Source: Apostichopus californicus (taxonomy: Eukaryota > Echinodermata > Holothuroidea > Aspidochirotida > Stichopodidae). From it: a stretch of DNA of 42,017 bases. Positions 1 through 12,100 of the stretch are shown in pieces. The stretch is taken from NCBI GenBank assembly GCA_020650975.1, contig JAIPMN010014186.1:4640-46656 (forward strand), given 5' to 3'. A model generated the notes under the pieces. The model saw only the letters and a program-made list of their open reading frames with translations, made no database searches and had not been told where the DNA came from. Every line of letters starts with the position of its first letter. Position 1 is the stretch's first letter. Made by a program: the position numbers and the translations under genes.

Positions 1-135
1 CCACCCCCCCCCCCCCCCCTCCCTCCTTCCTGGGACCTTATAATTGGTACGTCAACAGTATTTAAAAACCTTGGGACTGCAGAGTGACAACTTTCTCCAA
101 TTTTATTTATTTAATTTTTTTTTTTCATTTCACAG
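1..135 (+). other. VIRMA intron end with poly-C tract and 3' splice site
   Basis: A C-run at about 4-19 is followed by a T-rich stretch (108-130) and an acceptor AG at 134-135. This is the tail of an intron whose upstream exon is outside the window. The poly-C run is a length-unstable simple repeat. Confidence 0.7.
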
Positions 136-3100
136 TTTAAGGATGATCGTCCAGTTAGCAGTTTGGTCTCTCTGCACACAGTCATGTGCTGTGCTCCACC
201 TGGAGGAACCTTAGGTCGAAAATCTCAGGAGATACATCAAGACATCATTGACATCCTGCTGACATACACAACAGCACCTTCTGTAGCACCACAGTCTACT
301 CAAGGTATGTAGGCGTCTGTCATAAACAATTGCATGCTATATACAGCTCCCCGTACAAACCACAGTCTACACAAGGTATGTAGGCTCCTGTCATAAACAA
401 TTGCATAACTTTATACAGCTCCCCATTCAAACCACAGTCTATGCAAGGTATGTAGGCACCTGTCACAAACAATTGCATACTTTTATACAGCTCCCCGTAC
501 AAACCACAGTCTACGAAGGGTATGTAGGCTCCTGTCATAAACAGTTGCATATTATATACAGCTTCCCGTTCAAACCACAGTCTATGCAAGGTATGTAGGC
601 TCCTGTACAAATGATTGCATACCTTTATTCAGCTCCCTGTTCAAACCACAGTCTGAGAAGGGTATGTAGGCTCCTGTCACAAACAATTGCATAACTTATA
701 CAGCTCCAAGGTTCAAAGTTCACATTTGCTTTGGTTCACAACATGTCAAATTAAAACGTTGTTTCTGTCAATTATCGTACACTTGAATTGAATGCAAATT
801 TCACCAGGATGCTTAGAATATGTACTTTCTTTCATCAATCAAAAATAAATTGTCACCTGGACAATCCTTTCTAACAGCATGATAGTTGTAAAATGGACTT
901 CATTAATGCCCATGCTGATATTATCATTCATTTTTATACCCTTGTGATCAGCTTGGTGCCAGACTGTTTAACCCCAGGAGACAATCAATATGGATGATCC
1001 CTTAACCTCCCCCTCCTTCCACCTCCCACACACCACATATGACCCATTTCCCTACTATATCACCCAACATACAGACAATTTCCTCTTTGAAATCCCCCCT
1101 GGTAAGAAATTTCTTTGCATTTAAAAACTTCACTACCAATTTTACTTTAATAATATCTTATGCCTTGTTACTCTCTGTTTATACTGCTCTTTAAAATGGT
1201 GTTGTATAAATTTCTCCAAACTAATCAATAACAATAAAGTAGTATATTAAACAGTGTAGCTAAATGTCTTTAATAATGTAGTTTTCATTTCCAATAATGA
1301 AGTCAGTCTCAAAAGAGGTTTGACCAAAACGTTTTCTGAAAAATAAATAGACTCATTTTTGGTGTCTCTTACTATTTTAATTAATGCCAATGACAGTGAC
1401 CTGTTTACTATCGTTGATCCATTCTGTCTGTCCGTCAGTATTGTCCGTCCATTTCTTCGTTCGTTCATTTATTTCGTGTATTTTATTTTCTCCCATAGCC
1501 CTGTCTCAGAGTTGTTGGAATATCATGCTTAAGGTCATTTTGGGGTACATTCCATCCAGTCTATTCACGTATCTTGGAGGGCTTAGTCTGCTGTCAGACC
1601 TACTCCCGCTCCCCTTACCGCTGCAGACTCAGGAGGTGAGTATCACTGCCATCTATTTACATACTTCTAAATTTGTTTTGGACTATATATGCGTTTAAGC
1701 CTTTCTTTTTTAATTATCGTTTAGTACGGGTGTTTTTTTATACTGTTGCTTTAGGCTTTTACATTTTATGCCTTATTGGTTCTATATATTTAATATTTAG
1801 GTTTTTATTACTATTTGTTTTTAGGTTTTACATTTTTATAGCGCTTTGAGCAGCTTTGTTGATTATGCGCTATATAAATATTACTATTATTATCATTATT
1901 GTGTACATTGTATTAAAATGGTATATCGATGCGGTTTCTATGGTTTTTAATTAAGAATCCTGTTTCAGTGCTTAATTCAAAATTCACTACAACAGTTTTT
2001 AATAATATCTGATGCCTTGTTTACTCTTAGAGCAGCTCTTTGAAAAGGCATTGTAGAAATTATTTCATCCTAATCAATAATAATAAAGTCCCATATTAAT
2101 CAGTATATAGCTAAATTTCTGTAATAATAATGTAGTTTTCATTTCAATTCAAATAATGGTTTGGGAAGTTTGCCCTTAGACTTACTTCCACTGCTCTGTA
2201 AACTTAAAAACAAGTGAACTTCAATTCTTTGAGATGTGAATTCTCTGAAATAAGTAGCATGCAGTCTACTCTGATTGTCCATGATATTATGAGATTAGTC
2301 GACATTCGGACCTACTTTGTATAAACTACTGACTCAGCAGATGTGGTCTTCATATTCCAGTTATTAATAGTTCTACTTTAATGATAATTTCATTATAGTA
2401 GACTTGCTCAGCTTTAGTGTACTTTACCACTGATATAGTTATGTATCATGTAAATTCTATAATACAAAGAAATGTGCTGAAAAATGTCATTCCTTTTTTT
2501 TAAATATTTTTCAAATTGGATCATAATTTATGAAATTGTAGTAGCTGCAAGGCTTTCAGAACAGTATGAATATACTGTACCCAGTAAATGGCAGGACTAC
2601 CCTCATTAAAGAAAACAATAATAAAATAAATAAATAAAAGTATGAAATCATTTCAAGTTAGTATTGATGTTCCAAACAACCAGTAATTTATTAAGTGTTT
2701 CTTATTTCAATTATCATATTTCTTTTTTAATTATCATATTTCTTCTCTCTTCAACAGACTCTTTCACAGGACGACATCACTCGAATTCTCCAGTTAAGGA
2801 AGCTTTGGAGTGTCCACATCTTGTGTCAGAGTACTGCCTTAAAAGACATCATAACAGGAATTGCATGTAAGAAAATCCATCAATCAATCAATCAAAAAAA
2901 TATATATTTTTAGCCCTGAATATCCAAAGTCAAGCAATATTCTGTGGCGTCAAGAAAATACTCTTGAGAAAACAGATAATTCTTAAAGTTTACAAGAAGA
3001 AACAACAACTCATTATTAAGTTAATATTTAGAGACAATTTTAAAGAGTGTATGTGTAAGCCATAGCTTGACATGGAGTGTGTGCTCTCTCTCTCTCTCAT

Positions 3101-6100
3101 TTTCTAACAATTTCATAAGGCATCGAAAGTGAAATGAATTTATGGCAATTTTTGGGGGTATTTGTAGTAATTTATGTGTTCCAATTTTGTGTAGCAGTCT
3201 TAAAGTCTCTCTGTTTTGTCTCATATTATTATGATAATACTGTGTACAATAAATACTGTACATATTTGCACTTGTATAGCAAGTCGCCTATTTTGCATAA
3301 TATATTGCGATTCGATACCAGAAAAATCATTCCCTACTAGTACGTGCTAAAAGTAAACTGATTTTGTGCACTAAATCTGCTAAACATCTCTGCACTTGTA
3401 AGGCACTTTACCCATATTGCGATACTAAATCGGATAAAATTATTCCTTGATTTCTCTTTGTTATCGTACTATACATGGGTTACACCTGTTTTGATAATAT
3501 TTTAATCAATTTGTAACCATCCTATATTTTATATTGGATAGATACCAGCTCAGCAGTTTTGCAGCACATGCTTCGACGTGTTCTCTGCCAGCTAGCCGAT
3601 CTTTCTGCCCCGACCGCTCTGTCAGTCTTGAGGTTTGTAGCAATTTGTGAAGAATTATTAAAACAAGAAGCAAACCCAATCATCCTTATTTACATATTTG
3701 ATAGGGTACAGTTTAAGGAACAAGCCCTCCCCCCCCATCGCTCCTCCCTCCCCCCTTGCTCCTTCCCCTGCTGCCTCAAACAGCTAAGGAAACAATGATT
3801 CTAGTGGGGCGGGTGGGGGGCATACCATGTATTAAATTTTACCCTTCCTAAACCAATGAAGACTCTAGCAAGTTTGATAATGACATCACAGTGCCAACAA
3901 TAGAGGAATTTTTGAATGTTTTTTCTATTCATTATGTCACTATTTTCCATGTTTTCTTTCGTAGAAAAGATATATGGAATTTTGGCGCTAAAGTGACAAA
4001 GGGTTTTACAGTAACCTAATTATGGCATTAATAGCAGTAACAATTCTGTGGTAATATTTTTTTCGCTGTGAAGATAGGTAAAGACAGACCGCATGAAGTT
4101 GACTGAGTTTGATTCCTTATTGGCACATCTTTAGATTTCTTTATTCCTGTCACTACTAATGTTTACCAATGATTGACGATGCGATTTCTCATTGGTAGGT
4201 TTGTCCTGGAAGCTATCACCTCTACGCTTATCACCAATGACAGCGGTAACCTGGAACCCAGTTCCATAGAAGTAGCTCAGGTCCTATCTCTGTTCGTCTA
4301 CCTGGTTTCACAGCCATCCATCAAAGCAGCTTTTCTAGATCTCATCAATTCCAGGTAATTGAATTTGGGTTTTTGTTTACATTATCATCATTAGATTTTC
4401 AATGATGCAGTCAACAAAAAAGTTTAAAAGCAATTGTTAAAAAAAAAAGCAAGAGCTTTTGTGTATTCCACATGGAAATTGGATGCTTTCTAAAGAAAAA
4501 CCCCCATAACAACAGCAATGAAAAACTGACAATTGAGTCTTCACCCATATTTCAGTCGCTTAACCTGAAGTATAGAATGGATGTTCCGAGTTGCAAACCA
4601 TACACAAAAACATCTGTGAGATGTAATGTGCAACAACATGTGGTAGGGTGTCTTATCTGAATCACTAGGCTCTGCCATGCTGAGTTTTGTGTAACTGTCA
4701 GTTTTATATAATATGCACAAGACTATATTGCATATAACTGTCTGTTTCATATGTTTGTTATGGTATGTTATGTTGTGTTATATGTAGCTCGGTTTCATGA
4801 AAAGATTTATTGCAAACCCTATGTTATATGTAACTCTCTGTCCCATGTAATACATGTTATGTTACATTATGTAATGTTATGCTACATGTTGTAATGTTAT
4901 GATGTGTTATATGTAGCTCTGTTTCATGTAAAGATTTATTGCAACCCTATGTTATATGTTACTCACTATTCCATATTACACATGTTATGTCATATTCAGC
5001 GTAACACTATGCAACACTATGTTACATGTAACCCTCTGTCCCATGTTATGTTACATTATGTAATGTTATGCTACATTATGAAATGTTATGTTGTGTTATT
5101 TGTAGCTCTGTTTCATGTAAAGATTTAGTGCAACACTATGTTATGTGTTACTCACTGTTCCATATTATACATGTTACGTCATATGTAACTCTCCATGTTA
5201 CATGTAACTATTTGCTCCATGTAGTCTGTGTAACGTTATTCCATTTCTTGACAGTCTTGGCAATGACGATCCTTTGTATGATATTCTCAAGAAGCTGCTG
5301 ACCCTCATGAATATTCCATTTGAATCGCCAGCTCACCTTCAAGCTCAGGAGTGTGTAGTGGTAAGAATAATACTGTTATGCTACCCAAGCAGCCCATAGT
5401 ACAGTCCGAAAAGATCCAACTAACTTTGTGTGTGAAATACGACTAAATCATATTAATAAAAAATACTAAAAATTCAGAAGACAAAATTAAAATTAGGATT
5501 GACAAATTTAAACACCAATTAGCAGGCATTTTTTACTTAAGTCTAGGAGGGCCTCTTACTTTGGTCAGTTGCACCTCATTAAGACTAATACTCTGAAGTT
5601 ACTTAAATAAAATATTCTCAAAATTGTCAAGGAAGAATTCTAAGCTGACTACTTTTAATCTCAAACTTGCATTTATAATGTGCAGTGTACTAGTACTTCT
5701 AATATACGAAACATGCAGGAAAATACTCAATCATCCATGTTAGCAATCTGAAGTTTTGTGGAGAATAGAGACAAATCCTCCAAGAGGTCAGCTCTGACTT
5801 CTTCAGACGACGTCGTCGTTTTGCTATTATTACAGGCGTGCCTGCAGTCGGTGTGTTCGCCGGACATCACTCTGCTCTCGGACGAAGGTCTCTCGACTCC
5901 TGACCTGTTGGCCAACAGCCTGCCGGGTAAAGAACACATGGAACTCATCTCCACCTCCCTCTTGGATCATGTGACCAGTCCTAGCCATTCATACGCTAGT
6001 ATTCTCCCAGCGCTGAGGATGATCGCCACCTTGCTGGATCACGACTACGGATTCAATAACGTCAAAGGGTGAGTCATTGCTGGTATCGTCTCCTTTCAAT

Positions 6101-9100
6101 TCCATTTCTATTCATTTTGCCTTGAAACAGATTGTTGACTTGGTCAGGAATTTTGCAGACCTGATGAAGTATACCTACCATTTAGGGTTTCCATACACGC
6201 CTAGTCAAATGTGGACATATACTTATGTAGTATTCACCAGACAGAAGCCTTTTAGCATGATGTAGTATTTGGCTCAGATCAGTTGCAAGAATGATGATTT
6301 TTGCCAAGAAAGAGAATTTAACTTATTTTGACTAAGAGTCATGGTAAAACTATGCAGGCAATTCACAGAATATGTTTATTAATGTTTGTCGTAATTCTTG
6401 AAATGGGAAGCACTTGATCTACCTCCAATGGTTAATGCCTACAAATTAAACCGAATATTCTACAGTCATTAATTATTCGCTATCAGGGTACTTGAATATA
6501 CATCATTCTTAACCTTATTATCACTCCACATTATTGAAGACCTGAAAGTAGTTCCTTTAGTGTTAGTGGAAATCATAAGATGCTTGCTTTAATAGCGACG
6601 TATCTTTAATTTTTCTTCCTCTTCTGCCCCCTCCCCCCCCCCTCCCCCAATTTGTCTTTGGTCACAGCGATAGAGACCAAGTAAGAATATCATTGAGTGA
6701 ATTTTGGACTATTAAAAAGACAATTCCATACCATTCTGTCACTGTCTTTTTGTCATTTTCTGACGACATAATATGAATAATTTACTCTCTGCAGTGCTCT
6801 TTTGAAACAACAAGGCATACTGTCTGAGTTTTACAAGCGGCTCACTGGTGCCTTCACGAGGGACAGCTCAGATTATTTGTCAACCCTGTCCACGGCAGTG
6901 GACCTTCTCCACTTCCTGGTCAGCGTCGAGAGTTACCACGACGATGAACAACCAGATGCGATAAGATACCGGACACAGGCGCTGACAGCCGGGGAACTGA
7001 GGGCGTTAATCAAATGGGAGAGTGATGACCAGCCATTGAAACAGCTGGAAAAGATTTTAGTGGTGAGACACAAAAATATTATGATGGTAGTATGTTGCTT
7101 TTCGTAAACATGTTTCTCTTTACCACATTTTCACGACACTAGTTACTATGATAAGCAATCTTCTGTTCAAGGTTGGTGTAGTTTTTGCTCCTTGTATTTC
7201 ATTGTGAAAAGTACCCAGTTATAGTAGGTAGTTAGCCCTAGCTGGTAGAGCAGTCATAACATTAGCCTAGATTCTTATATCAAAGTAGACTTGGCTAGAC
7301 TAGATACCTCTGCTATGAAAGTGTAGTAAGAGACAGATTTTCTCAAGATTTTAAACATCCATTGTGTCATTGATGCAAATGGTTGATAGTATACTCTCTC
7401 ATGATAAATTAATATAAGCTGCAAACTGCAACGGGTGTGTCTGAAAGGTTCTCCATTGACTAGTCAAAAGTGAACACCGGATTGTGTAGAACATAGGCAG
7501 TAAGGATTAGAACAGCTGACATCTGCATAATTCTGTGAAAATCTAACAAATAACCTATTACCTTCAGTGCTGGTGAAAGTTGGAAGTCAACCAACCCATT
7601 CAATTGTCGATGAATACCAATAGAAACAATATTTAAAGACCAAATTTATTCATCTATTGTGGCATAACTACGTTTTTAATTATTATTAAACACCTATCAT
7701 CTTTATATTGTTTTTGTAGGAATGTTGCAAAGAAGATGAGAAATTGGAGACTTTGTTAGACTCCCTGAGCAGCCTCTTGCAGCTCTTGGACAGTGCTGAC
7801 CTGGCTGAAAAGACATCAGAGCCTCAGGAACAGAATCTACCTCCTCCGGCCAGAAAACTGACCGACCAGTTCTCAAATCGATTGGTCTTCTTCCTCAGCG
7901 AGGAAGAGGATGACCGTTTCGTACCCGGTATCTGGATCGGTCTGCCTCCGATGGACGAGATGGATACAGACCCAGAGATGGTGCGTGAACGATAAATCAA
8001 TTTTTTTCCTCCCTTCTAGTGACTTGATGATACCATCCTGCTACATATATAGTTGGACACATGACTAAACATGATGTCTTTTTTCTGATGTTTGTGCCAG
8101 CATTTCAACTTGAGAAAAATCACAGAATGACCTTTGCAGACTGTTGCACAGACTGCATTCTAACATAGAGTGACTTTTGCACAATATTTTAATTTTTTTT
8201 TCTTTTTTTTTTCTGTCATGCTCTTCTTCAAATGACAACCTGTCCTGTGGAACCGAAGCATTAAGCAAACTTTGTTGTTAACATCTTTTTCATTATAGAT
8301 GTTTACATTTCCTTGTTGCATTTTCTGTATCCTTTCAGGTGAAATGCGACCTGGAAGAAATGAGAAGCACTATCATCCCTGATTTTAATCTGAAAGAAGA
8401 GCTGGAGAAAGGCTTATTGACTGAAGACAGGTCACCAGATAAACCCAAACATAGGTAAGGGATTTCAAAACACATAATTCAATGCCATATGGCTGGTGAC
8501 CTGTCACCAGTCAAACCCAAACATAGGTAAGGGATTTATAAACACATCAATTCAATGCTACATGACTGGTGACAGGTCACCAGACAAACCCAAACATAGG
8601 TAAGGGATTTCAAAACACATCAATTCAATGCTGTGACTAAAAGGCAGGTAAACATAGTAAGGAATGTCCCAAAGACATGCAATGAAACTTTGAAGACAGG
8701 TCAGGTCAACAGACAAACTCAAATATTACCAATGACAAATCACATAATACAATGAAATACCCGAAGAGACGTTACCAAAGAAACCCCAAACATAAAGATA
8801 GTGAACTTCAAAATGCATCTTGAAATATCAATCACTTAATGTGAACATATCACATGTATACAAACATTGACATGGCTCTCTGGTGTCAAGATACATGTAA
8901 CATTCATTAAAAACTTGTACATGTGTTGATTTTGAAGTGTTGCATCATCATAGATAATTGATTACCTTTTTTTGCTGTGCTTGTTACATTATTTGAATAG
9001 TTTGGCTTATGAAATTAGACCATTCCCCAATCAGTCATTTCAATGTTTTTTGTTGTTTTTTCTCCAATTTGTGTTTTGTTTTTTTTGCAATCATTTTTGT

Positions 9101-12100
9101 TTGGCTTTGCTTGAAATTTTTTTTTTTTTATATTTTGATTTTCAGGAGAACTGGATGCTATACGGCTCTCACATCGAAAGGAACAGGACAGTTTTCAAAC
9201 ACCATAAGGAGAGCACACAGTGAGTGTTCATTGGAATAATTAGAGCATGTATTACATTATGTTAAACTTTCATCTATTGATACAAACCAGTCTTTCAATA
9301 TAGGGAACTGCTTTATTGTTTTTTTAGTCAAATGCATCATGCAACCGCAGTGTTAGTGACATTGGCGGAAGTCCCCCCAAAAATATATTTCTTTTTACTT
9401 GTAATGCATAATTATTCATTCAACAAAGGCAGAAATTATTGCAGATATATTTTGTTATTTAATTAGATTACAAAGTATACCTTTTAAAGACATGTGCCAT
9501 CTGACAGAAAAAGAAGGAATATTGTTAAAAGGAATTGAATTTTTACAGAACATATGATATAACCTGTAATAGCATAAAAAACTAGTGGCTACTCACAAAG
9601 ATACAATTCTATATCCTGGATTGGTGGAGTATTCACATTCTAAAATTAGTTTTACTGTAGTGAGGCAACACATATTGATTACATATTTTCTCATAGCTCT
9701 CTTCAACATTCTTGCCTCAATATACATGTCACATTGTCTGCTCGCAAGCACACCAATCCTTGTGATCATTTCTGATAAGATGAGGTGGGGGGGGGATGGG
9801 GGTGTAGGTGGGCCACTGTCTGGGGCCTGGTGTCAATTAAGGGATGCAGGGAATATGGGCAAAAGAATAATGTCGATTTACATGTACATTTACCACATTT
9901 TTACTTGTTCCCTTGAAGATTCTGGTTTCAGAGGAGGTAAGAGAAATTATGACATCTTCCGCCAGAGAGCTCAGAATACGAGTCGCCCTCCATCCATGCA
10001 CGTGGATGACTTTATGAATATTGAAAACACTCCAGGCAGTGGAGAAAATCAGTACAACAGGGTAAAGTAATACATCACTTCCTCTGATTGGTTGTTTGCA
10101 TTTCAAATAAATAGAAGGGGCCAATCAGAATTTTTGAATAATTCCATGTGTATGAATCTAAGGTATTTAGGCTAATAACTGATCACATAACTGATCATCA
10201 AAATTGCAGTTTTACTTTTGCAACAGGAAAGTGGCAAATGATGTACTTGGATGGTGACCGTGTGTTCCAAAGTAAATTAATTCACTGGTTAAGGGCTACG
10301 GTGTGCTCTACGTCTCAACTTTTTCCATTTTATTACAACAAGCAAAAAAGAAGGATAATAAAGGCAAAATAAAGACTTACCTGTATGGAGCATTCGTGAC
10401 ACCTGGGAATATTATGAGAGCAAGTTCTAGCCATGTTTTTTTTTATGTACCTTGAAGTCTTTCCTTGAATCCACAGAATCAGCCTCAGAGGAGAGGAATG
10501 GGTGTGCCACGTGGATCCAGGGGTTCAAGAGGAGGGTTTAGACCTTGGTCAGGACCTTCCTTTAGGAGAGACGGTAAGTGAAATTAAATTCACCTTTCAA
10601 GCCATCTTCGTGTAAGAGTTAGGATCGGCCAATCTTCCTTGCTACATAGGGCATACGTAGGACATACGTAGGGCATATCAAAGTGTTTGCTGTACAATAT
10701 TATCAGCAGTGTCCAAAAGTGTGCACTTGATTTGATTAGTGAGCACCTGGCAACTATCTGTACTGACAAATTCATGGTAAAACCATCTCCTGTACCATCC
10801 CCTTTTCTAATTTTACTTTTTGCAGGGGGAGGAGGGGGTGGGATGGGGTGAACCAAAATATCACACTTATATTTACTATCAATATTTTTAAATAAGGTGT
10901 CTCCGTTGCAAATGTGCAAACACATAGTGGCTGGATTTCATTGAAGATTGACTCTTGTTTGATATAATTTGGTTTGTTATGTAATACAAATATTGATCAG
11001 GTTTTCTGTGGAAATAGGAAGAAAAGACGAGAGCTGGTACATTTCTATGATAGCTAGAATGCACCACTAACTTGAACATCACATATAAACATGGACAATG
11101 GTTCATTGTTGTTTGAATAAACATAAATAAAAGAAGATGTGGTGTAATTATAAATTGAAGAAATTAAAAAAATAAAATAAAAAAAACATATTTGTTGTCT
11201 TTATGGAATTCAAGGCCCTCCAAGGGGGATGCCAAGAGGGAGAGGACAGTGGGGTCCAGGTCGGAAACCAATGAGATCAAACTATCACCAAGGACCAGCA
11301 GACCGAAGTTACATGCAGAGAAGGTAAAACAATTTATGATACCATAAACTGTAACAAAACATGTATATAATATTTATTCAAAGTCAACGGTGTATATTAA
11401 CTATTGCAGCAATAACTTGGGTAAGTATGCATGTCAGCTTTCCCACCATATAGATACATGTTCTCAAAAATACATTCTTAAAGTTTGTTTCATCAGTGTA
11501 GAAACATGCAGATGTGTACTGACTCCAGAAAGTCTGCTAATCTCGAAGTTTATCGACTGTTAACCCAAAGCACATATCATTCTCATAGCGAAGGTACCTA
11601 GCTTAATTTGCATATCTAATTCTGGACTGGTGAACATTGTTGATGTTATCAGAAAGTTATCGACCAGTTTGCGCTACGTTGGGGCTAGATGAGCTTACTT
11701 GACAGTATTCACTAGTGGGTGGAAAGTGATATGAAACTGATAAAAGGTGTATTCAAGGAATAATATATAGCGAATGTGGCACTTATATTCTTAAAGCTGA
11801 ATATGGCTGTTTTGAATGCAAATTATTTTTTAACAAATTAAACTGTTCCTAATTCTAGTAAGTAGATCACAGTGGGTGGTCTGTGATGTCACATGGCAGT
11901 TGTTCCTCAAAAGCTTTACTTTCCTATAATAATATTGTTGTTGATTTATCCTTGAAATGTGATATGTTTGGATTGTTTGCTTTTAGTCCTCCATGTTCTC
12001 TTCATTTTAGAAATTTCATGAATGTGCAACTTGTTTATGAGAACATTGTTTCCTCAGTGGATATTAAATGAGTTTTACATTATAAAAAAAAACACAAAGA

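Noticed and set aside
7205..7260. A-box-like GCCCTAGCTGGTAGAGCAG suggesting a SINE or tRNA fragment
   Set aside because: No B box at the right distance and no matching body elsewhere in the window.
9785..9830. G-rich run as a functional G-quadruplex
   Set aside because: A simple poly-G repeat like several others here; nothing points to a role.
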